Source: Schistosoma haematobium
Taxonomy: Eukaryota > Platyhelminthes > Trematoda > Strigeidida > Schistosomatidae
DNA length: 64,000 bases
Direction: 5' to 3'
Assembly (NCBI RefSeq): GCF_000699445.3
Contig: NC_067197.1
Span: 32,533,809-32,597,808, forward strand
The translations under genes were made by a program, and so were the position numbers. Below the pieces are notes generated by a model that did no database searches, was not told where the DNA came from, and worked only from the letters and a program-made list of their open reading frames with translations. How positions within the stretch are numbered: the stretch's first letter is position 1; each line of letters opens with the position of its first letter. This document shows, in pieces, positions 50,001 through 63,393 of this stretch.

Positions 50001-53000
50001 GACGCTTTAACTTGGAAGTCTAATCCTTAAGGCAATGGAGCAATGTTGGAAGATTGCACCACAAGTAAGCCGGCAGCCAATAATAGATTCATACGCCATT
50101 TGTCCCCTCAGAATTCTTGATCCCATGTTCATCATCGGTTTGGAGACAGGGTTTTCCAACTCCCTCAAGTGGATGCTCCGTATTCACTAGGTCAGTTTAA
50201 GTGCCACAAGAAGGCACTGAGTAGGACTTCCGTGAAGTGACTTTATACACGTTACCACATGAGGGCATTTCGGTGTGGGTGGAGGACGGACTCTCCTCAC
50301 TCTCGGCTGTATCAGGATTTGGCTACAAACATGTAAATGGGATTACTTCAAGTATTATCATTTCATAGTAAGTTATTTGTAGTAAGATGTTTATTTTTAT
50401 TGCGTAAATTATCGTTGTTTTGTTATGCATCTTTCACTCTGTAATAATCTTTAATCAAAAGTTTCTTCACTTTAACACACAGTAAATCTTTGAAATATTT
50501 ACTGTAGATAATGCTTTTCATATCGTAAGAATGAACTCTATTCGTCTCATCAACTGAATCATTTTTAACTCAAAAAATGATGGACTTTTACATTGTGATT
50601 TTATTCAGTAGTTGGGGTCCTCGATTATCAACCTATACATGTGACTTGACAGTTCATTCAGTTTTTTCCAGTTTGTCTGTAACTCGTCGAAAAATTTGTT
50701 TAGGAGTACAAAACTCATTACTATTTCGGATTCCTTTCCTCAGATCTCTTTTTACCACATTTTCTTGAGAATATGTTGAGGGTATGGAAGCTATGGATTC
50801 GATTGAGAAGAAAACCCCTAAAGTATGTAAATCGGCCATGACGCTTTTACGTCGGTCTGTAGAGTGTCTTTAGCTTTAAACTAAACTAGTGTTTAGAATT
50901 AAACCACAGGCTAACTATTTCTTATTCACTTTAACGGTTCTAAAATCAAATCTCGAAACCATTAATTTGTTGATGGATCTGTAATTGTACATTCTTCGAT
51001 TTACATGTAATTAACCATGCCTGATTTGTACTGTATTTTTGTGATGTTAATAAACATTTCACATAAGACTTAGATGGTTCTGAAATCTTGAGTACTGTAA
51101 TAACTGAACACCTTTGTATAGAGATTAGTAATCACCTACTATCACAATCGCTCATATTCAGCATTTAAGCATAGTTATTGCCTCTGAATAAATATTGAGT
51201 AAAGCGATTTACTAAAAATAGTTATTACTATACAACTTATCGATCATTTCATTACATTTTGAATAGTTGAAACCTTTAGTATTGTGATTAACTAACCGTT
51301 GGCATCATTTTGTGACATACTATTTTCATATTTTGTTTTGACAATTTGCTTTACAGTTACAAATCTGATTAAAATTTATACTAAGTAGAGAACATTCAAT
51401 AAAGACAAGTGTTTATCTTCAATCTCATGCTTTTACGGCCAGTCTTTTTAAATAAATATGGACTTTGATGAAATGTTTCGTGAAATATTTTGTCATTTGT
51501 ACTGATAAATGTACCAAGGTCAAGTATTATTAACTTGGGATCTCGTAGGTACTGGAATTATTATTATGAATAAGTTTATAAAGATAACATTGATCAAGAT
51601 GCTTTACATTTCGTTTTAATGTTAAAGGATTTAAGGGTATCAAAAGTAAGTTCCTAGCTTAGGCTTCGTTCATTGGCATTCGTCGACATGATGTATCTTC
51701 AAACACGCGGTAACTGATGTTCCTTGTGTTGTAGTTACTACCCTATCGCTAAGTTATTTGTATTAAAACTTATCTACTGTAGAGTTGGTCACTGAGTCGT
51801 AAACAACGTTTAACCTGGTTTTTATTGCTGATCGAATTATTATCGACCAAGTTAAAATGTAGTCGTTTGTCTAAAAAACTCGACAGTGCATAATACTACT
51901 ACATTGGGTAGAATGTATTTGAATCCTTCAGGGAACATTCGTTTTCCAAGGATTACTGATACATCTTGTTGAAGAGCGCTATTTAACATGAAACCTAGGT
52001 CATTGGCTCTCTGTCGCTTACCTTTGATCACCGAATACCAGGACATAGTACATGCTGTTTTGAATCGTGTAACCTAGTAGTTATATAGAAACTTGATTGA
52101 AAGTATTCAATGAACAGGGAGGATTAAAAAAGATGGTATATATAATAATTTATGTAACCAACCAATATTATAGAACTTCTTTCCTTACATGAATTCTTTT
52201 CAGTACCTGAATTCTCAATTTACAGAAGTGTACCTCGAGCATTCTTTCGTTCACTTTAAAGGATAGAGACTAACTCTTGTAATTAGATTACAACATGTGA
52301 TGTCATTTCCAATTTCTAATAGACTCGTTTACGTTACAATTTGAGCAAAATATGGCATCATTTATTATTTCGCTTCTCAATTTTGCTATTTTTTTTTAAG
52401 GCATATTTGTATTTCATACGATATGAGACAGCATGCAACAAAAATATTTCATGAGCTTTTAAATGCTTTCGGACAGTACATACAAACATCTTTAGCCAAT
52501 CCATGTCCAGGTGATGAACTATGTAAGTATTTTCCTTTTAAATGTATTTCTTTTTATATCAAAAGTTTATGGCTTTGTTTGTTGCTCAGTATTCATATTT
52601 AGTTTGAATTACATGGTTTTATGTCATGGTATAATTAGAAATTCCTGTCGGTAATGTGCATGTTTCAGGCTTTATCATGAATAAAGTATGAAATCTTGAG
52701 TGTCTATTCATCGATCGTAAAATGAATGTTACTATCATAAGATTCGTTTCATGCTTGAAAGAACTCACTCCTATCTGACATTGTTGACCGGAGTTGTTTC
52801 AATGATCATTTGGATTTAAGTTTCAGTTTATTTATATGAATAAGTAGGGAAGATCTTTTGTTATCAATATTCACTGTCAACGATCTTATGGTTCTATTCT
52901 AAGTCAGTTAGGTATGGTCGTTTCATAGGGAAATGGAGATATCCTAAGAGTTGAAGTTGTGTGGTTGGAATGTAAAAAAATTGGGATATAAAATAAACAG

Positions 53001-56000
53001 TATAAAATAACAGTATTTTGAAGATTTCAGATTAGGGGATGTATTTATTCGACCGGGAATTTTTAAAAACTGCGTGAAAAACAGATTCATTTATTTCGGT
53101 TATCTTGCTAATTGTATTGATTAAATCTAATGTTCCATATCTAAATCAAACCATCAAATTTAAACCCTCGCATATAAGTTCCGTGTCTTAGTCTATCCGT
53201 CCACCAGTTTCTTTAAGGAATTTGCATCAGTCTCTCTTGTAAACAACAGTGAACAGACAGAAATATTCACCGAGCTAAGTTGTCACACTTCATACCGTTA
53301 TAGGTGTGATGTCACTTAAAAGCGCTTATTTCGAGGCTTTGGCGACTGTTTTCCATTTTAACTGACTATCAGCTGTAACTTTTCAGGGGAATTTTGACCA
53401 TGCTAGTAAGTGTTTAGAATGTTTGTTTTATTTGTAATAGCGTCTCAATCAGACATTTTAAGTAGTATCTTTTGGTTTTTGTATATGAACGAAGTAATTA
53501 GTTGGTTGCGGATTTCTTGTTTCTATATCTCCCGCAAAGTTTTTTCTTTTTCTTTTTTACTTACTTATTAAATGTAAGTAGTCAGAAATGTCGTTTTGAA
53601 ACACATTGAAGTACAGTATATCATAGTAGAAATAAAGATCGTCAATCAGTGTCATTGTTAGCTGTTGCATACCAGTGATACTCATTCTATAATACTTGGT
53701 CTTTTTCTAGCTTCTTAGAATCGATTGTTTTTTCATCTGTTCAGAAAATGTCTAAGGATAAAAATATTAGTGGAAGTGTCATTTTTTAACTATGTTATAA
53801 ATTGTGTTCCCTCATAATCATGGAAACTTTCCCTCGCCTCAGTGGATATAAAATTCGATTGTATTTTTCTACTAACATAATAAATAAGTCCATGAAAAGA
53901 ATTTTATGTGAAACTATTCAAATCAATATCTAAAACATGAATTGTCTTGTATATTTCCAGAAACAATAACACATCGAATTAGAGCAACATTATTAATTTC
54001 AATTTTTTTCCGTAAATATTGGGTTGATACCTGTTAGAGAGTACTGAAAAGCTTGTCTTGATTCCGATTACATTGATTTTTATAAGATGAAATATTGGGA
54101 GATAAGTCAGTGAATAAGGGGAAAGATATATGTCAGCAACATGAGTTATTGATCGATGCTTGATTCCCCGTAAGAATTTACATTATAAGGCATAAAGCAA
54201 GATTCATAAGACATTCCTATCGATTACATGGAGTAAACATCCCGTCTAAACTACATATATGTCGAGCAACGGAACCTACTTATTTAAACAGTCCTCTCAA
54301 ATATTTCTGTACTGCCAACAAGGGAATCTTCTATACAGTACCATATTGTTGCCTTTTTTCCCCGTACTCACTTTGCTCGGTTATCAGCTTTAATACATTA
54401 CGTACTTACTTACTTACGCCTGTTACCCCTCGTGGAGGGGTATAGACTGCTCACTAACATTCTCTATCCAACTCTGTCCTGGGAAATCCTTTCCAGTTGC
54501 TATTCATCCTGTTGATGTCTGCTTCCATTTCTCGACGCCGTGTATTCTTTAGCCTTCTTCTTTTATGTTTCCTTTCAGGATTCCAGATTAGCACTTGCCT
54601 CGTGATGCAGTTTGATAATTTCCGAAATATAGATCCTATCCACCTCCAGCTTCTTTTCCTAATTCCCTATTCAGTTGGAAGCTGATTTGTTTCCTTCCAC
54701 AGTAGGCTGTTACAAATGGTATCCAGTCAACGCACATTCACTATCTTGCGTAGACAACTGTTTAGAAATACTTGTACATTCTTGATGATGGTTGTAGTAG
54801 TTCTCTATGTTTCAGCTCTGCACAGTAGAACTGTCTTGACGTTCGTACTGAAAATTCTCACTTTGATATTGGTTGACACTTATTTTGAGTTCCGTAAGTT
54901 GTTTTGCCCAAATGGAAATAGACATGAGAAAAATGAACAAGAATTGGATGGAACTAGAAAAGAAGGCCCAGGACAGATTGGGTTGGAGAATGCTGGTCTG
55001 CGGCCTATGCTCCATTAAGAGTAACAGGCGTAAGTAAGTAAGTAATGTTGTTTTGCCGATCCTCGCCATTACGTCTGCATCAGATTCTTATTGCCATGGA
55101 AGTTGATGTATAGTGATGAGTTCCATTCAGTTGATTGTTCAACGGTGATCCATAGTGTGGCGATTTGGTCTGTGTACAACAGGTCCTTACGGAGTCCGGT
55201 CTGTTGATCTCTAAGTTAGGTGTCTACGGAATCTTTCATTGGTATATTTTGGTATCTTGGTGATGTGCCATTCTTTTGAGTTTGTCTGCACTTGTTCCCC
55301 ATCCCAAATCGTACAAGATAGAATGTGGAGCATGCTTCCATGTCTGACTTTAGCGTTTCAGGTGGTATGTTGTCAGATGCTGCTACTTTCCCACTCTTAG
55401 TTTGTCTGATGGCCATCCTGATTCCTTCGATCGAAGTATTCTGTCCAACTGAACATCTGTCCTTGAATCTCAATGACTCTCTTGCTTTCTTTGTGCTTGA
55501 CTGACCTTCCTGGTTTACTATATTTCCATGCCAATTTCTTCGTCTTGTCATATAATTTCATATTTCCTTCTGTTGCAGCTTTTTACGCTGTCATTGCTAG
55601 CTCTTCCACATATTTCTACTTTTCAGCTCTAATGCTCTTGTTCACTTGTTTGTTTGCTTCTGTGTATTCGGCTTGTGCCTTGACTTTCTCTGTTCTTGTT
55701 CGACTATTGGTAATTACTATCTTCTTACATTGTTGAATCTTGTTCAGGGTTTCGATAGAGATCCATTCCTTATAATGATGCTTCTTGCTGCCCAGCACCT
55801 TCTGACATGTTGAAGTTAGTGCTTCTTTGATCCCTTTACAACTATCCTCCATAGTAGTTTTTTCTTCGAGTGGATCTTACGAGGCTTGGAATCTGTTGTT
55901 GAGAGTTACCTTGAATTCGTTGAGTTTGTTAGTATTTCGAAGGAATGCTGTTTGGAACCTTTGTAATGCTGCTTGTCCAGTATTTCTTCAGCTTCAGCTT

Positions 56001-59000
56001 CATCTTGGTCTCAATCAGGTGGTGATCTGAAGCTGTGTCAGTTCCTCTCCTGGTTCTCACGTCTTCTACTGATGCAAATATGATCGGTCGTCCATCAGGA
56101 TGATCAGGTCATTTCCTGGTAACTTCTGTATGATAGATTTCAGTCTTCCGTAAAACTGGTTTTTGTCGTCGTCGTTGCTATCACTGGTTGGTGCATGACA
56201 TTGGATAACATTCATCGTGATTCCCTTCTTGTTTGTTTTGAATCATGCTTTGCTAGCTTTGGATCCATGAGATCCCCACTCAATGAGTGCATTTCGTATT
56301 TCTTTGGACAGCATCGGAACAACTCCCTGAGTGTGTGGAGCATTTTCCTCTTCGTGACAAAAGTACAGCAGCACCTCTCTCGTATCTAACCTTTTCCGTC
56401 CAGCTTGGATCCAATTGGTTTCGCTGATTCCGAGCACTGCCAAGTTGTATCTCCTAATTTCCGTAGCTATTCAATTGGCTCTTCCGGTCTCCCACATTGT
56501 TCGAACATTGTATGTGCTTACATTAATTATTGCTCTGTTTGTTTGAGAGGTGTCGGCCTCGTGACTTCCGAAAGAACTCGGCTTTCATCATGAGGCGTCG
56601 TAATTGTTCCTTCAACTCGGGAGGTTGAGTTCCAGTGGTTTAATTTATTTGTTCTGGTTAGTGTCTTTTTAGCAAGGTTGTTTTCTACGGGGCGGGTTAG
56701 CCGACTCCATGCTCAACCCTTCTTCTTTATCCGGTCTTCGAACCAGCAGTAATTCTAGAAGAGCTGCAGGCAGAGTTTTTCATACATTTCATTTTTTATT
56801 TAATGGTAACTAACAAATTTGTTGCTATAGCTACTGGGATATTGTTCACAGCCTTTTCATTTTTTTACCCTTTAAAATCAACTATAAACACAAGCAAATG
56901 AATTAATGAATTTCGCTATTATTCAGTTTAGTACTTATCATCCTCAGATTGTTTTTCCAGTTTCAAACAAATAAAGTTATGAGTTAGATTTAATTGGTAG
57001 TATTTAAAAGTCAACTATTATTCATCTACAAGTTGTTATTACATTTTGATCCGCTGTCTTTAATAATAAATTTGGTTATTTATGACGAAGCTGATTAGAA
57101 ATTGTTAGACTTATTCGTAACGTAAATCCTTGTATGATTATTTCTGTTTATTATTTGTTGGGTTTAAATCTGTTGACTGAATTTCTTTTAAATAAATAAC
57201 TATATGTTTCGATAAAAAATTGTTACGAATGACTTGGATTCCTTCATATGTCATTCATATGGACAATTGATATTATTATCTCTCATATATTGTCATGTCT
57301 TTTGGCGCGTCCTATTTACCATCCTATACATAATTATTTTGGATCTTAAATTAATTTTAAAATACCATTCACTTTCGTTTCTAACGTTGCAAACGTAGTT
57401 GTGGTTCATGTTTTTCCATATTCTCTTAATCGATTACATTTTAATAGCTAAAGATAATGCTAATCAAACACCGAATCAAACGGTTCATGTTGGAGGTATC
57501 AATCAATCCATGTTATATTATAAAGGGAGTTATTTTCCAATCAATATACAATCAAAAGGAATGCTGTAAGTCTAAATTACTGTCCATAATAATAATAGTT
57601 ATCATTATTATTATCATTGTTATTAATTTTTTGGTTCATATTTCCCTTCAATTTAAAACAATAAGACAAATAAATCCTGGACATATGAGCACGTAGTGTT
57701 GACCTGCATACGCTGATAAACTAGATGCTGTTACATCCCGAAATAGTTTATGGTTACCGTTTTTGATATTGAGATAATGATACGTAAATCATTCATTTGA
57801 AAATCTTTCATTGATAACCATTGGAGTTTTTGTGTAACTCCTGTTTCGATAGCTTCTTTTAACTTCTGATAATCCATTCTTCGACTCTACTGTAACAGGC
57901 TTCTATCTGTGCTTTACAGTGTGTCATAAACTAATTTTAGCCAAACAACTGCATAGAACTAGGAAGCATTACCGAGTTCCGTCCTAGTATGAGACCTCTC
58001 AGAAGCGAGGACCCATGACCCTACTGCTATCGTATTCAGGACATTCAGGTGTCGTGACGAGCACTTAACCCTTGGACTATTGGATTGGCGTTTATGTTTT
58101 AAATAATGCAAAGATGATTTTAAAATATCCATGTTATTTATTTTATCCTTTTACTTGTCTCTGTATTTAAGTTGCATTTTCATTCACTTAGATCTATTGT
58201 TTCTTGTTTTTATATTCGATTATTCCTTAGTCTTGAGATGCTTGATCGCAATGAACCACCAATTTTACCTGATGGTTATTGCCTTTCATTGGCTTTAGTA
58301 TGTCTACGTAAAACAGTGGACTCACTAAAGGTCATCATCAATGCTAATGTTCCTGAAATTATTAATCATGGTGATGATGACATTAATAATAACAATGAGG
58401 ATAATACTTCAAAAAAAAATGATATTGTGTTTTGCAAACAAATTGTATCTAATTCATGGTGCAGTATATTATCCACGCTCAGTTTATTACTTGAATCAAG
58501 GTAAGTATATATATATATATATCGCTTAAAGAATTTCAGTCATCTGGTTCTGATTATGCAGTGAATCTTCATATCCGTTCTACTCTAATCAACTTTCCAT
58601 ACAACTTAATTGTGTACCAAATGACTCAGTAGTTCAAAAATTTGATTTCCAGATTTTAAATTTCAAATCACCAACAGATAGTCGCATGCTATAAACAGCC
58701 ATGTCATTTTATGCAGAAAACACCAAATGTCCTTAATGAATGCTTAGTTATAAATATCGAAATTGTTGTATTTCAGGCCATATTGTGTGAAGAGATCCTT
58801 TAGTGGAACTATACTTCTCTTTGGAGCCGAATGAGATTTTTAAATCTTACAGTTAGAAAGAAAATTTGCTCCCTTTAATGTCATAATATTATTAATTTAT
58901 AATCTTAGTATTAACAGTGGCACAAGTAAAAAACCTTTAAGACCTGAAGGTATGATCTGTTAATACTCAGTTAACTGACGAAAATAGATCCATGGAAATC

Positions 59001-62000
59001 CTCAAAAAAGAGAACTTACTGTAATATTAATTCAATAATAAAGCTATCTACTAGTGGAAAAAAATAGTTCACAGATCATTAATCATCAAAATGAATAATG
59101 TCGCATACATATAAGAGATTTAAAAAAGAAATATAAATTAAGGTTTCAACTTAAAAGAGCCGAATTTCTACTTTGTATAGTGACCATAACTGAATAGCTT
59201 AATGATGACATTTGAAATGATATGTTAGCCATTGTTTAAGATATAAAAAAAGATGTTTGAAATAGTTTATAGAACCTAAATTTTTGGGAAATATTCAGGA
59301 CAAGTTACAAAAATACATCCTTGCGTTATTAAAATTATTAGAAAAAGAATACATGTAAAGCATTGACAAGAACTTACTTTAAGAAGGCTCATAGAATAAC
59401 GTATATCAAGTTGCGAAATTAAATGTTATCTATTAATATGTTTTTTTCAAATAATTTCTATTCTTAAGAATAATTCAGTGAATGAAATATCACGAAATAA
59501 CTAGGCAAGGCTATTGGACAAAAGACATTTATTCAAAGTAGAAGTAACCGGTTCACAATCTCAAATTTTTTAATGCCGATCATAAGATAGTTGTTAATAT
59601 TTTATAATATATCGAAATAGTGCGACTTTCGTAATCATAAAGTAATGATGTATTTATAATATTCCGATGAGTAAGGAATTGAATTTCTGAAGTCTTAAAA
59701 TTTGCATCTTCTTGTAGTCAACAGCTGTATAGAAACTGAACTATCTCCATTTACACACAACTTGAGCGAAGAAATAGTGTTTTTCGTAGTTCTTAAATTA
59801 TAAACTGATCTTAGACAACCATTGAAGTCCTTGAAGCACTGGACGGTCGTTTCATCCTAGTATTTGACTACTCGGAAGTCCGCATTCGTGTGTACGAATA
59901 GTGCTAGCGAGCAAGTCTGATCGTTTTAATATCATGCTGTTCAGATCAAAGGTAGTTAGAGATGCGACATGTTTGTGGTGTATATGATGATTATAGTAAA
60001 CTTGATATCAATAATATAAACGATTGGTTCAATTCGTATATGTATTTGTGGTGTAAGTTTTGTTTGACAAACTATCTTATGAGGTAGGGGGAATTAAATA
60101 TAGAAATTCTTGCCCATTTTATCTTTGAAAATTATTCGTCTGATTGGTTTGATGTGATCCTTCGCTTATTTGGTCACTAAAGGATATAGCCCCACCACCC
60201 TTTTATTATTTAAATCTGGTTACTTAAATGTAGTGTAGCGTAGGCGCGTTTTATTGGATATTGGGATTTGTAATTTTGTATCTAAGTGAAGTCAATCGCT
60301 GCCCGAATAGCTCAATAACAACGTTTCAGGCTATGAAGCTCGGGGACGCAGGATTGAGTCAACCAGGGAGCATCAGTTACCACGATAATACAGGTACACC
60401 TTGCTAAGAGTTCCAAATTGCATGAAATATACATCTAGGGTTTCCTGTCGGTTAATTCCAACCACCTAAAATTTCGACATATTACGCGATGTTCATTCAC
60501 TTAGATTAATGGCCACTTTGCAATTCGATTAGTATTAAAGGAATAGATAAACATTCGTCAGTCAGTTGGAACTCATTTCGTCAACCATTTATAAAAATAA
60601 GATTTTCAAATAACCAGGCTCTAATTTTTCATAAATAAAGATGATAAATTATATCAAATTAATGTCTCAAAGAAAACAGAATATTCATTGGGAATCTCTA
60701 ATATATTATCTTTTGTTTCGAGTTTATCGGAACCGTATCATTTATGTTATATACAACTTAAAGGAAGAAATAAAGTTTTTACGTTTCAATGGTGGAAACT
60801 GCCAAACTAATAAAAAAAGCTTAGATAATAAATAAAATGAAATTCAGAATATTATTAATTAATTAATTAATTAATTAATCACATCTACACGAAACGAGGT
60901 ATTTCAAGCCATTTATAATATTTTTCTTTCGTTATCCCTAAAAGAATAAATTTGTATCTGACATATAATGTCAATCGAGTGAGTAGACATATAATTCAGA
61001 TAAAAATTGAGGAAACTGATAATTATTCGCTTTTTCATATCCACTTACATACAGATGGATACATAAGGACATATTACACAACTATCCTTGACCTGAACAC
61101 TTTTACCTATATGTTTCAGATTGAAGATTACTAGTTTTTCGGGAATAAGCTCTCTTAAATCAAAACTATCTGTTAACATTATTATAATTAGATAACAATA
61201 AAAAACCATAATATTTACTTTTGAGTTTTCTTACTTAGAAATGAAAATATAAAAATGATGTCTAACAGTTAATTATTACCATTTGAATGGTCTATATTAT
61301 CAAATGACTCATATAATCAGGTTTCTTTTGTTGCTATCAGGCAGCTTAGCCAACGAGTAAGTGAAAATCTTCCTGGGTGGTGTGGAACAAATTTAATATA
61401 TAGCTCTGTTCTATCACGTTTAGTCAGTAGTGGTAATGTGGCAAATAAATCTAAATGATTCCTAGTGACATTTTACCTGATTTTTAGTAGGAGCTATAGC
61501 GATTTGAGGACGACTATATTCACTGTATTCAAAAGAAATTTATGAGATCTGTATCTTTTATTGGCCAAGTTAAAACTTGATAGTCGACTTTGCTCGTTTT
61601 TTTGAAACCTTTGTGTCCTTACCTTACTTATTTCGTGCCTTTTCACTAGTTATATTTTTAAATAGATTAATCACAGATTTTGTTTTGAGTAATTTTTATT
61701 GATTTTTATTTTAATAAGTTTGTCTTCCCAAGTTTTGACCTACTTTTTATGTTGAAATATTTATTCAAACTGTCTTTGTTCTTGTCATTCAGTCGTTTGT
61801 TCATACATAACATAGAACATAACAAACGTGAATCAGTTGAAGTTATTGCAATACATTAGCACGGCGAGATGAGATTATTATGACAAATCCCTGTGTAACA
61901 GATGTACTAGTACTAATACGTATGTCATCTTACTGTCATTTTATAGTCTCTACTTATTATCGCTAGTTATATAATTTATTCGATTAATCTTTATCACTGA

Positions 62001-62474
62001 CTCCCAATGTGATTTGATTTGTTTAATATTTCTCATACATGCATATAAATATTACTCATATTAAGTTTTATTCGCTGATGTGTCGTTCCAACAACATAAA
62101 TCTGTGTATTGTATCTGAAAAAGTCAATAACAGTCAAGGACATAGCACAAACACACCCGTTCAGGAATTAATTTGGTCCCTTTTGACAGAGTCCAGAAAC
62201 TATTTCTCCATATAGTTAGTCAGGCACTTATGCAATGTATTTTTAGGATGAATTACTTAGCTATTTTAATTACTATTTTTTAAAATCTATACTTCATTTG
62301 ACTACAGTGCTGATCATCACATAACATCAGGTCTTCTTCAGTCTTTGCAAATTATGATTGAATTAAGCGGAAAGTTACATTTGGATGAATCTCGAGATGC
62401 TTTCTCTATAACTATGTGTAAAGCTGCACTGCCGTCTTCATTTGGACGTTCTTTATTGGCAACACATTCTAAAA
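44007..62474 (+). CDS. MON2: MON2 homolog, 5' part of gene (14 exons in window)
   Basis: MON2 is a Golgi/endosome scaffold related to BIG/GBF Arf-GEFs but without a Sec7 domain; it works with DOPEY in endosome-to-Golgi traffic. Exons placed by GT-AG sites, phase and similarity: 44007-44114, 44146-44209, 44254-44373, 44405-44536, 45524-45683, 45972-46048, 46744-46869, 48037-48354, 49421-49545, 52401-52522, 57448-57565, 58231-58500 and 62308-62474, making thirteen coding blocks, with a fourteenth expected beyond the edge. Diagnostic stretches include [96 protein letters not shown] and [15 protein letters not shown]. These cover the DCB and HUS regions and part of the later repeats. All junction phases agree except exon 2 to 3, which is off by one base. 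The last donor (gtatgt) follows HSK. Confidence 0.94.
46870..48036 (+). other. MON2 intron; nothing recognised
   Basis: The open frame around 46926-47216 has no domain and no exon-like borders. A patch at 47210-47430 is less AT-rich and may be an old repeat. Confidence 0.45.
48037..48354 (+). CDS. MON2: MON2 exon with a low-complexity lineage-specific insert
   Basis: The exon has 106 codons bounded by a cacag acceptor and a gtaagt donor. Conserved ends (HPAFAYLLK...IKLFSPSLK and [15 protein letters not shown]) flank about 55 residues rich in Gly, Ala, Ser and Thr. The insert replaces a shorter spacer in other animals, probably as a flexible loop between helical repeats. Confidence 0.88.
48640..48775 (+). 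repeat. Half copy of a foldback (MITE-like) element in MON2 intron
   Basis: It matches the left half of the element at 63134-63365 (ATCCCAGTGA.TAG.AAAATT, TAAGCCACTTC) plus its centre (AGTTTAAATAGTAC). The right inverted end is missing. Confidence 0.75.
49546..52400 (+). other. Large MON2 intron with a probable interspersed repeat at 49895-50345
   Basis: Most of the intron is AT-rich without features. At 49895-50345 composition is clearly less AT-rich (GTCCCCTCAG, GGTGTGGGTGGAGGACGGAC), suggesting an inserted repeat of a family I cannot name. No coding frame is kept. Confidence 0.4.
52523..54395 (+). other. MON2 intron between 52522 and the RTE relic; nothing recognised
   Basis: AT-rich sequence without repeats or exons that I can support. 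Confidence 0.45.
54396..56765 (-). mobile_element. RTE-clade (SR2-like) retrotransposon relic, antisense in MON2 intron
   Basis: Read on the minus strand from about 56765: [26 protein letters not shown] and [11 protein letters not shown] of the endonuclease (about 56240-56520), [14 protein letters not shown]...[10 protein letters not shown] of the linker (55616-55852), [17 protein letters not shown] of the RT (about 55320-55420), then a deletion after SSLYINF to the DADV.ARIGK region near 55070. The C-terminal endpiece follows ([18 protein letters not shown]) and a (gtaa)n tail (about 54396-54410). A second RTE end is inserted into it. Stops and deletions make it inactive. Confidence 0.9.
54909..55046 (+). 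mobile_element. Nested 5'-truncated RTE 3' end with target-site duplication
   Basis: The insert encodes only the RTE C-terminus ([17 protein letters not shown], then SNRRK and a stop) and ends in (taag)n. It is flanked by an 11 bp direct repeat, GTTGTTTTGCC at 54898-54908 and 55047-55057. It is inserted opposite to the older RTE, so it is the younger event. Confidence 0.92.
57448..57565 (+). CDS. MON2: MON2 exon hidden in the large repeat-filled region
   Basis: The acceptor ttttaatag and donor gtaagt bound 118 bases whose phases (1 in, 2 out) exactly join 52522 and 58231. It encodes [17 protein letters not shown], aligning with the EYRGTWIPILT...YLEML segment of animal MON2. Without it the neighbouring exons are out of phase. 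Confidence 0.85.
57950..58080 (-). mobile_element. Degenerate hammerhead SINE relic 1
   Basis: On the minus strand CTGAGAGGTC, ACTAGGACGGAAC and a CTAGTTCTATG tail follow the Sm-alpha hammerhead layout with many substitutions. The ribozyme core is broken. Confidence 0.65.
59831..59935 (-). mobile_element. Degenerate hammerhead SINE relic 2
   Basis: On the minus strand CCGAGTAGTC, CTAGGATGAAACGACCGTC and CAGTGCTTC match the module at 63451-63500. The first core strand has two key changes. The 3' GAAA and GTC triplet remain. Confidence 0.75.
60297..60450 (+). mobile_element. Degenerate hammerhead SINE relic 3
   Basis: A tRNA-like head (CCCGAATAGCTCAATAAC...GGATTGAGTC) is followed by CTAAGAGTTCCAAATTGCATGAAAT, here split by substitutions, in hammerhead order. 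It is heavily decayed. Confidence 0.55.
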
Positions 62475-63133
62475 GTATGTTCTATCATTTGGTGAATAAT
62501 AAACCCACTATTTCTATATCAAATTATAAATTAAAGTCATGTTATGAGTAGTGATTAACATAGGATCTCGTCCCATGTGTTACTCGTCAGATATATGTAT
62601 CTGTTTCCTATTGTTGGTTTGTCCACTAAGACTTAAATTATTTACCTACCGTTTTAAAAGCTAAACCATTGTACACCGAATTATTAAATCACTTTAATTA
62701 TTGATTTGTTCAATGAATACAGTATTTTCACCTCCCTATTCGTAACATTCAGGATTGAATTCAATACTTCCATAATTTTTTAACCATGTGTTGGGAATTA
62801 TGCCTTAGTTATTTATTAAATTACACTCGGGTCTGTAGCAATATTTACTGGGGTTATGAACATTAGGAATATTTGTGCAGCCCAGCTAACCGTTATCAAC
62901 TAAGAGATACAAATAAAGTCAAAGTATCCATTCAATTAACCCACGTACTAAGGAGAACTAAATAGATGGATTATATGTGAGTTTTAAACGTTCGATTTTA
63001 TTCGCATGTTAATACATGAACTTGTACTAAATAATTAAACTTTATTATTCATATTCATTGGCTTTAAGATATCAATGTCAAGGTTGGACTTGATAGTTCC
63101 AAATAAATTGAGCATTGGGTAGATGGTTAGTAA

Positions 63134-63365
63134 TAAATATATTTTTGTTATATCCCAGTGAATAGGAAAATTGTATCTCTGGCGTTTTGTGACTTAATGT
63201 AAGCCACTTCTTCAGAGGGAATTGTATTGTTTCTTCTGTACTATTTAAACTTATGTTAATTTAATTTCGGTTATTTATTTACTCTAAAGAAGTGGCTTAC
63301 ATTGAGCCACGAAGTATCAAGAATACAATTTTTCTATTCATTGAGATATAACAAAAATATATTTA
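63134..63365. mobile_element. Foldback (MITE-like) element with about 88 bp inverted ends
   Basis: The left arm, about 63134-63221, and right arm, about 63281-63365, are inverted copies sharing TATATTTTTGTTATATC, AATAG.AAAATTGTAT and AATGTAAGCCACTTCTT, with roughly 85% agreement by eye. The loop is about 60 bp. A half copy lies at 48640-48775. There is no coding capacity. Confidence 0.85.
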
Positions 63366-63393
63366 CTAGTATAGGGGTTGTGGAGATTATTAA

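Larger units (their letters stand above)
58501..62307 (+). other. Large MON2 intron with SINE relics and simple repeats
   Basis: Apart from two SINE relics this is AT-rich. Simple repeats include (AT)n at about 58506-58522 and (TTAA)n at about 60853-60880. No exon is required here, because 58500 joins 62308 in phase 2. Confidence 0.6.

Noticed and set aside
61341..61458. Possible extra MON2 exon (cag acceptor, open frame with [11 protein letters not shown])
   Set aside because: Exon 58231-58500 joins 62308 directly in phase and the joined protein matches animal MON2; this frame has no MON2 similarity and runs to a stop.
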